A DNA stretch of 64,000 bases from Sphingopyxis sp. OAS728 (GTDB taxonomy: Bacteria; Pseudomonadota; Alphaproteobacteria; Sphingomonadales; Sphingomonadaceae). A program made the position numbers and the translations under genes. The notes under the pieces are model-generated. The model did not search any database. It was not told the origin of the DNA and saw nothing but the letters and a program-made list of their open reading frames with translations. Positions 44,920 through 54,309 of the stretch are shown here, in pieces. Positions within the stretch are counted from its first letter, which is position 1; each line of letters begins with the position of its first letter. Location of the stretch: NCBI RefSeq assembly GCF_014873485.1, contig NZ_JADBDT010000001.1, forward strand, positions 1,550,001-1,614,000, given 5' to 3'.

Positions 44920-45121
44920 TGTTCACCCTCTGGTCGGCGCGGCTGCGCCAGTGGACCCGGGGAGGAAAGGGCCGCCGCCCTATGCCGCGATTGGTTTCGA
45001 TTGGCAATGGGCCGCTTTTCCCGCATAGGTTTTCAGCCATTCTGCGCTTGCTCACCCGGTCTGCATGTGCATTATGCTGCAACGCACAACAGAATCTTTC
45101 CTCCCCGAACGGCTTTGAACG

Positions 45122-45421
45122 ATGGACGACACGCGACTGAAATTGATGGAGGCGATTGCCCGCAAGCGGAAGGTGACGGCCCAATATAATGGCCAGACCC
45201 TGACGCTGGCGCCGCATTTGCTGTTCGAACGGCGCGGCGACCTGTTCATCAGCGCGCTGAACCTCAACAAGAGCTGGCGGTCCGACGAGGACCCGCGCCT
45301 CGGCCATTTCAAGCTCGACGGGCTCGCGTCGATCGAATTGATCGATGAGGAATTCGATCCGCTGCCCGGCTTCGAACCTGCACCGCCGCGCGAGGAAGAC
45401 ACCCCGCTGCTCGCGGTCTGA
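45122..45421 (+). CDS. Small WYL-like hypothetical protein
   Basis: A 99-residue protein: after a helical start (LMEAIARKRKVTAQYNG), TLTLAPHLLFERRGDLFISALNL resembles the core of WYL domains, which bind nucleic-acid or nucleotide ligands. No DNA-binding domain is attached. Its stop is 2 bases from the convergent diguanylate cyclase. Function unknown; the WYL link is tentative. Confidence 0.6.
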   Translation: MDDTRLKLMEAIARKRKVTAQYNGQTLTLAPHLLFERRGDLFISALNLNKSWRSDEDPRLGHFKLDGLASIELIDEEFDPLPGFEPAPPREEDTPLLAV

Positions 45422-45423
45422 AA

Positions 45424-46596
45424 TCAGGCCACGCCCAGCGCAGGCGCCGGCGGCATTTCGCCGAGCGCGACACGAACCTGGTCGCGCCCACCCGCCTTCG
45501 CACGATATAATGCAGCGTCGGCACGGCGCGACAATTCGAACAGCGAATTATCGGAAGTACGTTGCGCGACGCCGAACGACGCGGTGAAGCATCGGTCGAT
45601 GCCGAGCACGGGCAATTGGACGGCAGCGAACGCGGTCCGCACGGTTTCGGCATAGAGACGGCCGTCGGACAATAACGCATCGGGGAGCAGGACGGCGAAT
45701 TCCTCGCCCCCGATCCGACCGACAATCGCACCCGCCGGCGCTGCATCGACGAGCATCGCCGCGAAATGCGCGATCACGCCGTCGCCCGCCGCATGGCCGA
45801 AACTGTCGTTGATCTTCTTGAAATCGTCGAGGTCGGCGGCGATCAGCACGGCGGCTCCCCCGCGCATGAATGCCAATTCGGCATGATGTTCGAAACCGCG
45901 CCGGTTGAGCACGCTCGAAAGCGGATCGGTTTCCGAGCGTGCCACCATTTCCGCGGTGGTGTCGCGCATCATCACCAGCAGCAACACGAGCGCGATCGCC
46001 ATCAATGTGACGACGCTCCCGCTTTGCGAGATCGCGGCGTAGGTCGTCCCCATATAGCCTTGCGGCGCGCTCGCCGTACCGACCAGCGTCGCGATGAAGG
46101 GCTTGGCGACATAGATGGCCGCCGCAACCACTTGCAGCGCGATCAGCAACAGGTCGAGCGCCTGCCGCCTGCCCGAGCGCCAGATCACAAACCCCAGCAG
46201 GCTCTGCATCGCGAAATAGGGCAGTTGGTAGAGTGTCAGGCGCAGCGTCGAACCATAGGTCAGGCTGAAGATCGCCGGCACAGCAAGGATCGTGACGACC
46301 CATATCGCCGCCATGGCACGCCAGGGCGGCTGCACATGATAATGATAGGCGGCGCCGATCAGCGCAAAGCTGAGCGCGAGCAGGAAGACGAGGAAGATGC
46401 CGATGCCGACCGGGGTCGGATCGACCTGCCGCGTCAGCAGGAATTCGAGCGCGACATAGACGATGCCCATGCCATAGCCGGCCGCAAGCCACCGCGCACC
46501 GCGCGCGCCGCGGTTCGTCGCCGCCACCACGGCGAACGCCACGGCAAAAATGCCGGCCACGGACATGTTGATGCCAAGCACAAAGGCGGCAGTCAT
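45424..46596 (-). CDS. Membrane diguanylate cyclase (GGDEF domain)
   Basis: A 390-residue protein with six or seven N-terminal membrane segments (about 5-210) and a C-terminal GGDEF domain (about 222-380). Characteristic are DPLSSVLNRRGFEHH, AADLDDFKKINDSFGHAAGD, and the active site RIGGEEFAVLLP (GGEEF at 296-300). It makes cyclic di-GMP from two GTP. No RxxD inhibitory site is seen five residues upstream of GGEEF, so product inhibition may be weak. Cyclic di-GMP could affect exopolysaccharide output, but no direct link is shown. Confidence 0.92.
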   Translation of the reverse strand: MTAAFVLGINMSVAGIFAVAFAVVAATNRGARGARWLAAGYGMGIVYVALEFLLTRQVDPTPVGIGIFLVFLLALSFALIGAAYHYHVQPPWRAMAAIWVVTILAVPAIFSLTYGSTLRLTLYQLPYFAMQSLLGFVIWRSGRRQALDLLLIALQVVAAAIYVAKPFIATLVGTASAPQGYMGTTYAAISQSGSVVTLMAIALVLLLVMMRDTTAEMVARSETDPLSSVLNRRGFEHHAELAFMRGGAAVLIAADLDDFKKINDSFGHAAGDGVIAHFAAMLVDAAPAGAIVGRIGGEEFAVLLPDALLSDGRLYAETVRTAFAAVQLPVLGIDRCFTASFGVAQRTSDNSLFELSRRADAALYRAKAGGRDQVRVALGEMPPAPALGVA

Positions 46597-46820
46597 CGGC
46601 TCACTCGCTTATCGGTTCGGCCAGCGTAACGAGGCTGTTCCGAACTTTCGGTTAATGCGTTGCGATTCGGCGCAATTCGACCGCCTCATAGCCGAGCGCG
46701 ACGCGCGCGACAGTGACTTGCCGCACAGTGGAGACGAAATCCCCGGCGGTCCCACGAACATTGTCACGCGCCTCGTCCATGCTATGCGGTCGTCCTCTTC
46801 TCCGGACAAGGAAATCGACC

Positions 46821-48023
46821 GTGCTGCGACGCGCCTTTGCATGCCTTACCCTGCTCCTCGCCGCTGCGTTTCCGCACGGTACGCACGCCGATGAAGGCAA
46901 GACGCGGGTCGCGATCCTCGGCGTCGATCACACCGCGCAACTGGTGGCCGAAAAGGACCAGCCAGGAATGCTCGCGGCCTGGCTCGATCTGGCAAAGCCC
47001 GCCGCGGTCTGCATCGAGCGCCCGCCCGAACAGGCGTCACGGCAGGATTTTTACGAATTCACCTATGAGGTTCAGGGTATCATCCTGCCTTGGGCCGCAA
47101 AGCGCGGCACCGCGCTTTGCCCGATCGATTGGACCCCGCCGATGGACGATCAGCTGCTCGGCTTCGGGGTCGACCTCGACACGCCGCTGGAGATACGCAA
47201 GGCGCAAGGATTCCAGGGCTTCCTGGCCTTTCCCGATCGGAAGATTCTCGATTGGGACTTTTTTGCTGCCGAAGACCCGGCGACGCTCGCGCCGCTGCAA
47301 AAATGGGCAGCCGAGCCCGCTCCGCGCGCCGATCGCGACCTGCCGCGCCGCCTCTATCTGTATCGCACCTTCATGCAGGCACAGCGCATCCGCGCGGCCG
47401 CGCAAGGGTACAGGGGCGAGACGATGCTCGTCGTCGTCGGCTATTTCCACAAGCCCGACATCGAAGCGATCCTGAAAAACGATCCGGCCATCGAAATCGT
47501 CTCGCCCGCGAGCCTCGGCCGGCCGGGCGAAGACGCCGTGCGCGCCGCGACGACCACGCAGCACCGGGGTGCGATCCTCGCGTTCAACCTGCTGGGGATG
47601 CAGGCGGCGACGGGCGTCGTGAACTGGGATTGGGTCGGGCGCGTGCTCGCCGATTTCGCAGGCGCGGCACCGTCACCCGAAGCCAAGCTGTTCGAGACGC
47701 GCCTCGCCATGCTGACCGGCAAGATCGCACCCGCAGAAGCCGCGCGGCGTTATGCGGCGATCGCGAACGACAAAGAGGCGGGCAAGCCGTTTAGCTGGGA
47801 TGGCGTGAAGGACCGCGCGCGGATCGATTCCTTCTTCGACCCCTTCGGCAATCTCGACGTACGGCAGCGGGCGCGCGTCGAACTCGCACGAGCCCTGTTT
47901 GCACAGGGGAAAAACGCGAGCGCGGAGCAAAATCTGGACCAGCTCGCCGGCGAACTTTCGCCGCGCAAGACGCTGCAGCTTCGCGGCTACACGCCGTTGC
48001 TGAAGCCAGCCAAGCCGTCCTGA
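46821..48023 (+). CDS. Putative secreted hypothetical protein
   Basis: About 400 residues; no family recognised. It begins with a signal peptide (LRRAFACLTLLLAAAFPHGTHA) if read from GTG at 46821, which follows AAGGAA; the upstream reading frame is open to 46713 but adds non-signal sequence. The mature part has VAILGVDHTAQLVAEKD, ETMLVVVGYFHKPDIEAILK and a TPR-like C-terminal stretch (ARVELARALFAQGKNASAEQNLDQ). It resembles no enzyme I can name. A role in the periplasm follows only from the signal peptide. Confidence 0.65.
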   Translation: MLRRAFACLTLLLAAAFPHGTHADEGKTRVAILGVDHTAQLVAEKDQPGMLAAWLDLAKPAAVCIERPPEQASRQDFYEFTYEVQGIILPWAAKRGTALCPIDWTPPMDDQLLGFGVDLDTPLEIRKAQGFQGFLAFPDRKILDWDFFAAEDPATLAPLQKWAAEPAPRADRDLPRRLYLYRTFMQAQRIRAAAQGYRGETMLVVVGYFHKPDIEAILKNDPAIEIVSPASLGRPGEDAVRAATTTQHRGAILAFNLLGMQAATGVVNWDWVGRVLADFAGAAPSPEAKLFETRLAMLTGKIAPAEAARRYAAIANDKEAGKPFSWDGVKDRARIDSFFDPFGNLDVRQRARVELARALFAQGKNASAEQNLDQLAGELSPRKTLQLRGYTPLLKPAKPS

Positions 48024-48075
48024 CACGCAACGTCGGGGGTCGCCAAACGACATTGCGCGCGTCTATAGCCGGGGC

Positions 48076-49287
48076 ATGACGTCCGTCTCGACAACCGAAC
48101 ATGGCGCGCTCGAACGCGCCGCCGATGCGCCGATGCTGGCACAGGTCGAAAAATGGGCGGCGGTGAACAGCGGCACGGGCAATCTTCCGGGCCTGAAGAC
48201 CGTCGCGGGCCTGCTCGCCGACAGCTTTGCGGCGCTGCCCGGCGAGGTCCGGCTCGTCGCCGCCGACCCGGTCGAGAGCGTCGACAGCGCGGGCACGGTC
48301 AACATAATTCAGCGCGGCGATCATCTGCACGTGCGTGTGCGGCCCGAGGCGCCGGTGCAGCTGCTGCTCACCGGGCATATGGATACGGTGTTTGCCGCCG
48401 ACCATCCGTTCCAGACGCTGAAATGGCTGGAGGAGGGCGTGCTCAACGGCCCCGGCACCGCCGACATGAAGGCGGGCATTTCGGTGATCCTCGCGGCGCT
48501 CACCGCGCTCGAAGCCTCGCCACTTGCATCGCGCGTCGGCTATGATGTGATGATCAACAGCGACGAGGAAACGGGGAGCCAGGCGTCGGCGCGGCTGATC
48601 GCCGAGCTCGCGAAGGGCAAGACCGCGGCGCTGACCTATGAACCCGCGCTGCCCGACGGCACGCTGGCGGGAGCACGGCCGGGAAGCGGCAATTTCTCGA
48701 TCGTCGTCCACGGCCGCGCCGCGCATGCCGGGCGCAATCCGCAGGATGGCCGCAACGCCTTGCTCGCCGCGGCCGATCTGGCGCTGCGCCTCGGTGCGCT
48801 CAAATCCGATACACTCAAGGTCAATCCGGCGAAGATCGACGGCGGCGGCCCCAATAATATCGTTCCCGACAGCGCGATCCTGCGCGTCAACATGCGCCCG
48901 TCGACCCCCGATGCGATGGCGGCGGCCGAAGCCGCGATGCGTGACGCGATCGCAGCGGTCTCGCGCGAGCATGATGTGCATTGCCACGTCCATGGCGGCT
49001 TCAACCGCCCGCCCAAGCCGCTCGATGCCGCGGCGACGCGATTGTTCGAACTCGTGCGCGACTGCGGCGCCGCGCTTGGCCTGCCGCCGATCAGCTGGAA
49101 TGCGACCGGCGGCGTATGCGACGGCAACAATATCGCGGCGTGCGGGGTGCCGGTGGTCGATACGATGGGCCCGCGCGGTGGGGCGATCCATTCGTCGGAC
49201 GAATTTCTGATCGTCGATAGCCTTGCCGAGCGCGCGCAATTATCGGCACTCACCATGATAAGAATAGCAGAACGGGGGACGGTGTGA
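48076..49287 (+). CDS. M20-family metallopeptidase (CPG2-like hydrolase) in the AST cluster
   Basis: A 403-residue zinc hydrolase. Metal ligands are His101 and Asp103 (LLTGHMDTVF), Asp130 (GPGTADMKAG), catalytic Glu164 and metal Glu165 (NSDEETGS); a late HSSDE also fits. No signal peptide, so cytoplasmic. It lies directly upstream of astA, overlapping its GTG start (GTGA), which couples them. Known arginine succinyltransferase pathways need a succinylglutamate desuccinylase (AstE, M14-type); this M20 enzyme could do that job, which is inference. Confidence 0.85.
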   Translation: MTSVSTTEHGALERAADAPMLAQVEKWAAVNSGTGNLPGLKTVAGLLADSFAALPGEVRLVAADPVESVDSAGTVNIIQRGDHLHVRVRPEAPVQLLLTGHMDTVFAADHPFQTLKWLEEGVLNGPGTADMKAGISVILAALTALEASPLASRVGYDVMINSDEETGSQASARLIAELAKGKTAALTYEPALPDGTLAGARPGSGNFSIVVHGRAAHAGRNPQDGRNALLAAADLALRLGALKSDTLKVNPAKIDGGGPNNIVPDSAILRVNMRPSTPDAMAAAEAAMRDAIAAVSREHDVHCHVHGGFNRPPKPLDAAATRLFELVRDCGAALGLPPISWNATGGVCDGNNIAACGVPVVDTMGPRGGAIHSSDEFLIVDSLAERAQLSALTMIRIAERGTV

Positions 49288-50285
49288 ATTATGTGATCCG
49301 GGCGGCCAAGCCGGGCGACCTGCAGAGCATTTACGAGATGGCGAAGCTGACCGGTGGCGGTTTCACCAACCTGCCCCCCGACAAGAAGGCGCTGTCCTCC
49401 AAGCTCGAGCGCACAGCGGCCTCGTTCGCGAGCGACAAGGAATATCCGTCGGACGAGCTCTACCTGCTCGTGCTCGAGGACACCGACAGCGGCGAAGTGC
49501 GTGGCACCTGCCAGATCTTCGGGCAGGTCGGCCAGCGCTGGCCCTTCTATAGCTATCGCATCGGCACCGACAGCAAGCATAGCGAGCAGCTCGACCGCAC
49601 CTTCCACGCGCAGGTGCTGATGCTGAGCAACGATCTCAATGGCGCGAGCGAGGTCGGCGGACTGTTCCTGCATCCCGCGGCGCGTGCCGGCGGGCTGGGG
49701 CTGCTGCTCGCGCGCTCGCGCTACCTGTTCATCGCGCGCCACCGCGCGCGTTTCGGCGACCGCATCCTCGCCGAACTGCGCGGGGTGATCGACGAGGCGG
49801 GCGGGTCGCCTTTCTGGGACGGGGTCGCGGGCAAATTCTTCGGCATGAATTTCCAGGAGGCCGACCAGTTCAACGCGGTCCATGGCAACCAGTTCATCGC
49901 CGACCTGATGCCCAAGCACCCGGTCTATATCGCGATGCTGGGCGAGCATGCGCGCAGCGTCATCGGCGTGCCGCACCCGACGGGGCGCGCCGCGATGCGC
50001 ATGCTGGAAAATGAGGGCTTCGCGTTCGAAAATTATGTCGACATCTTCGACGGCGGCCCGACGATGACCGCGCGCACCGATCAGGTCGCCAGCGTTCGCG
50101 ACGCGAAGCATGTCGAGATTTCGGGGATCGCCGAAACGGGTGCGGACGCGCTGGTCGCAACGGGGCAGCTCGCCGATTTCCGCTGCTGTTTCGGCAAGGT
50201 CGGCGACGGCGCCACGCTCGATAGCGAAGCCGCGAAATTGCTCGGCGTCGGCAAGGGCGGCGCGATCAGCTGGATCGGACGTTAG
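49284..50285 (+). CDS. astA: Arginine N-succinyltransferase
   Basis: A 333-residue AstA transferring succinyl from succinyl-CoA to the alpha-amine of arginine, the first step of the AST pathway. Typical segments: MNYVIRAAKPGDL (GTG start), GGFTNLPPDKKALSSKL, GEVRGTCQIFGQVGQRWPFYSYRIG, LFLHPAARAGGLGLLLARSRYLF and FAFENYVDIFDGGPTM. A palindromic repeat and 133 bases separate it from astB on the same strand. Confidence 0.95.
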   Translation: MNYVIRAAKPGDLQSIYEMAKLTGGGFTNLPPDKKALSSKLERTAASFASDKEYPSDELYLLVLEDTDSGEVRGTCQIFGQVGQRWPFYSYRIGTDSKHSEQLDRTFHAQVLMLSNDLNGASEVGGLFLHPAARAGGLGLLLARSRYLFIARHRARFGDRILAELRGVIDEAGGSPFWDGVAGKFFGMNFQEADQFNAVHGNQFIADLMPKHPVYIAMLGEHARSVIGVPHPTGRAAMRMLENEGFAFENYVDIFDGGPTMTARTDQVASVRDAKHVEISGIAETGADALVATGQLADFRCCFGKVGDGATLDSEAAKLLGVGKGGAISWIGR

Positions 50286-50291
50286 AAATAT

Positions 50292-50397
50292 AAAGCCCCG
50301 TTCGTGCTGAGCTTGTCGAAGCACCGTCCTTCCCTGCAGCGTCACAGATAAGAACGGCCCTTCGACAAGCTCAGGGCAAACGGCTTTGAGATCGAAC
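50292..50397. repeat. Dispersed inverted-repeat element within the ast cluster
   Basis: The arms share CTGAGCTTGTCGAAG (from about 50307) and its exact complement CTTCGACAAGCTCAG (50359-50373), with CCGTT outer ends and about 25 bases of unrelated spacer. This type is familiar from sphingomonad intergenic regions. It sits between astA and astB, which run in the same direction, where it could form a hairpin in the mRNA. Confidence 0.8.
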
Positions 50398-50418
50398 AGA
50401 CTGGAGCGAGAGCCAACC

Positions 50419-51669
50419 ATGCTCACCGAAATCAACTTCGACGGGATCATCGGCCCGAGCCATAATTATGCGGGGCTCAGCCGCGGCAATATCGCATCGG
50501 CGTCGCACGCCGGCGACGTGTCGCAGCCGCGCGCCGCGGCGCTGCAGGGCATCGAGAAGATGCGCCACAATCTGGCGCTCGGCCTGCCGCAGGGTTTCTT
50601 CATGCCGCTCGACCGGCCCGACGCGCCGTGGCTCGCGACGCTCGGCACGACGCCCGCAGATGCCGAGGGGCATTTGCGCGCGCAGGCGTGGTCGGCATCG
50701 TCGATGTGGGCCGCGAACGCCGCGACAGTCTCCCCCGCCCCCGACAGCGCCGACGGCAAATGCCATCTGACCGTCGCGAACCTCGTCACCATGCCGCACC
50801 GCAGCCATGAATGGCCGGGAACGCTGGCGCAGCTTCGCCTCGCCTTCGCCGATCCCGCATTCGTGGTGCATGCGCCGGTCCCCGCGCCGTTCGGCGACGA
50901 GGGCGCGGCGAACCATATGCGGCTGTGTAGCGGACATGACGGGCAAGGCGTCGAAATCTTCGTCTATGGCGTCGGCGGCGGGCGCTTTCCGGCGCGCCAG
51001 CATCTCGACGCGTCGAAGGCGATCGCGCGCCATCATCGGCTCGATCCCAAGCGCACATTGTTCATCCGCCAGTCGGATACCGCGATTCAGGGCGGCGCAT
51101 TCCATAACGATGTCGTCGCGGTCGCGAACGAGCGTGTGCTGTTCACCCACGAAACCGCGTTCGAGGATCGCGACGGCGCGCACGCCGAAATCCGCGCCGC
51201 CTTTCCCGCCGTCGAGATCGTCGAGGTGCCCGCCAGCGCGGTGAGCCTGCCCGACGCGATCAAATCCTATCTTTTCAATGCGCAGCTCGTCAGCCTGCCC
51301 GACGGCGGTGGCATGGGGCTGGTGCTGCCGACCGAGGCAAAGGACACGCCCGCGGTTTGGAACTGGCTGGAGGGAATGATCGCGGGCAATGGCCCCATCC
51401 GCCGCCTGCTGCCCGTCAACGTCCGCCAGTCGATGGCGAATGGCGGCGGCCCCGCGTGTCTGCGCCTGCGTGTCGTCGCCGACCCCGCGACGGTCGATCC
51501 GCGCTTCATCGCCGACGAGGCAAAGCTCGACCGCATCGCGGGCATCGTCGCATCTCACTGGCCCGAGGCGATCGCCCCCGGCGACCTCGCCTCTGCCGCG
51601 TTGGTGGGCGATGTGCGCAACGCCCGTGCGACGCTGCTCGAAACGCTCGACCTCGGCGAACTGGTTTGA
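50419..51669 (+). CDS. astB: N-succinylarginine dihydrolase
   Basis: A 416-residue AstB converting succinylarginine to succinylornithine, CO2 and ammonia. The residues matching the catalytic triad of E. coli AstB are Glu161 (GDEGAANH), His229 (GAFHND) and Cys347 (GGGPACLRLRV). MLTEINFDGIIGPSHNYAGLS and SQPRAAALQGIEKM are characteristic. The ATG at 50419 follows TGGAGCGAG. The stop overlaps the TTG start of the next gene. Confidence 0.95.
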   Translation: MLTEINFDGIIGPSHNYAGLSRGNIASASHAGDVSQPRAAALQGIEKMRHNLALGLPQGFFMPLDRPDAPWLATLGTTPADAEGHLRAQAWSASSMWAANAATVSPAPDSADGKCHLTVANLVTMPHRSHEWPGTLAQLRLAFADPAFVVHAPVPAPFGDEGAANHMRLCSGHDGQGVEIFVYGVGGGRFPARQHLDASKAIARHHRLDPKRTLFIRQSDTAIQGGAFHNDVVAVANERVLFTHETAFEDRDGAHAEIRAAFPAVEIVEVPASAVSLPDAIKSYLFNAQLVSLPDGGGMGLVLPTEAKDTPAVWNWLEGMIAGNGPIRRLLPVNVRQSMANGGGPACLRLRVVADPATVDPRFIADEAKLDRIAGIVASHWPEAIAPGDLASAALVGDVRNARATLLETLDLGELV

Positions 51670-52337
51670 AGATACGTGAACTGATCGGCACCGCCGAGGT
51701 GCCGGGCGGCGACGAACTGCGCCTGTACCGGCGCGGCGACGATTTCATCATCGCGATCGATCGCAACGAATTGATGAGCAGCCGCATGAGCGGCTCCGAA
51801 GAAGCGCTGGCGACGATGACCTGCGACCGGCTGCGCAGCCCCAAAGGTGCCAGCCTGCTGATCGGCGGTTATGGTATGGGGTTCACGCTGCGCGCCGCTC
51901 TGGCGACGCTCGGCCCCGACGCGAAAATTGCCATAGCCGAACTGGTGCCCGGCATCATCGAATGGGCGCGCGGGCCGATGGCGGAGCTCGCGGCGGGCTG
52001 TCTCGACGATCCGCGCGTCGAGCTGATCCTCGGCGACGTATCGAAAGCCATCAGCGCGGCGACGCGCCGTTACGATGCGATCCTGCTCGACGTCGACAAC
52101 GGCCCCGACGGCCTGACGCGCGAGGCCAACGAAGGCCTCTATTCGGCGGCGGGGCTCGCCACGGCCAAAGCGGCGCTGCGCCCCGGCGGCATATTGGCGA
52201 TATGGTCGGCGGCCCCCGACGCGCGCTTCACCCGCCGGTTGACGGCGGCCGGCTTTCAGGTCGAAGAAGTCGGCGTACGCGCGCGGAGCAACGGTAAAGG
52301 TCCACGGCACGTCATCTGGTTTGCGCGGGCGAATTAG
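51666..52337 (+). CDS. Spermidine synthase-like protein
   Basis: A 223-residue Rossmann-fold protein similar to the catalytic domain of spermidine synthases: LLIGGYGMGFTLRAAL (nucleotide-binding motif), VELILGDVSKAIS and YDAILLDVDNGPDGL. The N-terminal tetramerisation domain is short. The TTG start overlaps the astB stop (TTGA), so it is cotranscribed with ast genes. Aminopropyl transfer is not assured; such small proteins are often methyltransferase-like. Its arginine-catabolism context makes a polyamine link attractive but unproven. Confidence 0.75.
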   Translation: MKIRELIGTAEVPGGDELRLYRRGDDFIIAIDRNELMSSRMSGSEEALATMTCDRLRSPKGASLLIGGYGMGFTLRAALATLGPDAKIAIAELVPGIIEWARGPMAELAAGCLDDPRVELILGDVSKAISAATRRYDAILLDVDNGPDGLTREANEGLYSAAGLATAKAALRPGGILAIWSAAPDARFTRRLTAAGFQVEEVGVRARSNGKGPRHVIWFARAN

Positions 52338-52415
52338 TCGGGCCGGCAAAAATATTGCGCGATGCCGCCCGGCACGGATAACATCACATCATTCCCGAAA
52401 CCGAAAGGACGCGGT

Positions 52416-52838
52416 GTGAACTGGCTCTTCGACGCAATCCTTGCCACGGCGGTCTCCATCGCCGCAGCCGGTGAAACGCCGCCATCCACAAAGCCCTATT
52501 CCGAAAGCCCCGATATCGTCGATGAGCGAGCGCGTTCGGGCGACCTCACGATCGGCGCCGAAACGGGCCGCGACACGCCAATCCTGGAAGTCCAGACAAT
52601 GGGCTGCCTCGTCGCCTTCAAGACGGCGATCGACAGGTCCGGTTTCAAGGCGACAGTGGTGCAACTCGGCGACGGTAGTTCGCTCGATCTGCTTGGCGCG
52701 GCGAATGCAATCCGGATCCAGAGCTCGCCGGATCTGGCCAATGTACTGACCCTTCGGTCAAAACAACCGATCGGCAGCGTTTTCGATGCACTGAAAGGCG
52801 TCCAGAAAGGCTGTCGAGAGAGCCCGGTGATTTTTTGA
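52416..52838 (+). CDS. Small exported hypothetical protein
   Basis: A predicted 140-residue protein. Read from GTG at 52416, after AAAGGA, it starts WLFDAILATAVSIAAAGE, a weak signal peptide. The rest (DLTIGAETGRDTPILEVQTMGCLVAFKTAIDRSG) has no recognised motif; the C-terminal VKKGCRESP-like end has a Cys. An upstream ATG at 52362 would give an 18-residue extension. Function unknown. Confidence 0.45.
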   Translation: MNWLFDAILATAVSIAAAGETPPSTKPYSESPDIVDERARSGDLTIGAETGRDTPILEVQTMGCLVAFKTAIDRSGFKATVVQLGDGSSLDLLGAANAIRIQSSPDLANVLTLRSKQPIGSVFDALKGVQKGCRESPVIF

Positions 52839-52880
52839 CCGTCAACAGGGACAGCGAGATCCGCCAACGAAGGAAATGTC

Positions 52881-53183
52881 ATGGCATCCTGCCCGCACGA
52901 AACTACGATTCAAGAGGTCGTCCCGAGCGCGAAAGGATGCGAGGAATGCCTGCGGGTCGGCGGCATCTGGGTGCATCTGCGCCTCTGCCGTTCGTGCGGC
53001 CATGTCGGATGCTGCGACGATTCGCCGCATCGCCATGCACGCGCGCATTTCCACGAGACCGGCCACCCGATCATCGAGGGCTATGACCCGCCAGAGGGTT
53101 GGGGATGGTGCTATGTCGACGACGTCCAGGTCGCCCTCCCCGACCAGACGCCGCAGATCGGGCCGATTCCGCGCTATTTTTGA
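52881..53183 (+). CDS. UBP-type zinc-finger protein
   Basis: A 100-residue protein consisting of a ZnF-UBP domain: GCEECLRVGGIWVHLRLCRSCGHVGCCDDSPHRHARAHF supplies the Cys/His zinc ligands, followed by HETGHPIIEGY, which in eukaryotes forms the ubiquitin-tail-binding pocket. Bacterial homologues are small single-domain proteins of unknown role. It follows the small exported protein gene on the same strand by 42 bases. Confidence 0.9.
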   Translation: MASCPHETTIQEVVPSAKGCEECLRVGGIWVHLRLCRSCGHVGCCDDSPHRHARAHFHETGHPIIEGYDPPEGWGWCYVDDVQVALPDQTPQIGPIPRYF

Positions 53184-53232
53184 CGGCGGAATCGAGTAAG
53201 CATTAGGCGGGGGTGCACGATAAGGAGCCGCC

Positions 53233-54183
53233 ATGTCATCGAGCGACCCGTCCGCGATCTGGCCCGACCTTAACTGGGCCGACTGGCGCGACACCGCGAT
53301 CACGCTGCAATTATGGACGCAGATCGTCGGCAAGATCCGGCTGTCGCTGACGCCCTGGCTCAACCACGGCTGGCAGGTGCCGCTCTATGTCAGCACACGC
53401 GGGCTCACGACATCGCCGATCCCGATCGGGCATGAACTGCTCGAGATCGAATTCGATTTCATCGTCCACCGCCTGATCTGCCGCACCAGCCAAGGGCAGG
53501 AACGCGAACTGGTTCTGGAACCGCGCAGCGTCGCCGATTTCCATGACCGGCTGCTCGGACTGCTCGCCGACCTCGGCATCGCGGTGCGCATCCACGGCGT
53601 CCCGAACGAGGTGCCCGATCCGATCCCCTTCGCGCGCGACGAAAGCCACAACAGCTATGATGCCGACGCCGCGCATCGTTTCTGGCGCGCGCTGGTGCAG
53701 GTCGACCGCGTCTTCAAACTGTTCCGCAGCGGCTTCCTGGGGAAGGCGAGCCCGGTGCATTTCTTCTGGGGCAGCTTCGACCTCGCCGTCACGCGCTTTT
53801 CGGGGCGCGCGGCGCCGCCGCATCCCGGCGGAGTGCCGGGCCTGCCCGACCCGGTGACGCGCGAAGCCTATTCGCACGAGGTCAGCAGCGCGGGATTCTG
53901 GCCGGGCGGCGATGCGTTTCCCGAGCCGGCCTTCTATTCCTACGCCTATCCCGAACCGGCGGGGTTTCGGGGCTATCCGGTGTCGCCGCCGGGACGCTTC
54001 GATACGGGCATGGGCGAATATATCCTGCCCTATGACGCGGTGCGGACGGCGGCATCGCCCGATGCGATGCTGCTCGACTTCCTCGAACAGACCTATGGCG
54101 CGGCGGCCGACGCCGCAGGTTGGGACCGCACCGCACTGGAATGTCCGCTGGGCACTCCGGGGCGCGTTCGCGAGACGAACTGA
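53233..54183 (+). CDS. DUF5996-family protein
   Basis: A 316-residue protein with the typical opening WPDLNWADWRDTAITLQLWTQIVGKIR, IEFDFIVHRL, SFWGSFDLAVTRFSGR and, near the end, EYILPYDAVRTA. It lacks signal peptide and membrane segments. The domain is widespread and uncharacterised, so no function is assigned. It is separated from the preceding gene by about 50 bases and may share its transcript. Confidence 0.85.
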   Translation: MSSSDPSAIWPDLNWADWRDTAITLQLWTQIVGKIRLSLTPWLNHGWQVPLYVSTRGLTTSPIPIGHELLEIEFDFIVHRLICRTSQGQERELVLEPRSVADFHDRLLGLLADLGIAVRIHGVPNEVPDPIPFARDESHNSYDADAAHRFWRALVQVDRVFKLFRSGFLGKASPVHFFWGSFDLAVTRFSGRAAPPHPGGVPGLPDPVTREAYSHEVSSAGFWPGGDAFPEPAFYSYAYPEPAGFRGYPVSPPGRFDTGMGEYILPYDAVRTAASPDAMLLDFLEQTYGAAADAAGWDRTALECPLGTPGRVRETN

Positions 54184-54309
54184 AGCGCCGCTTCGCCGAG
54201 TGGTTGCCGCCGCATCTTGCCCGTATCTGTCGGATTAACTTACAGTTTACCATAGGCCCGAAACGCCGACTCGTGCATTTGCGCCAGTGGCACGGCGCTT
54301 GCTTAGGCT

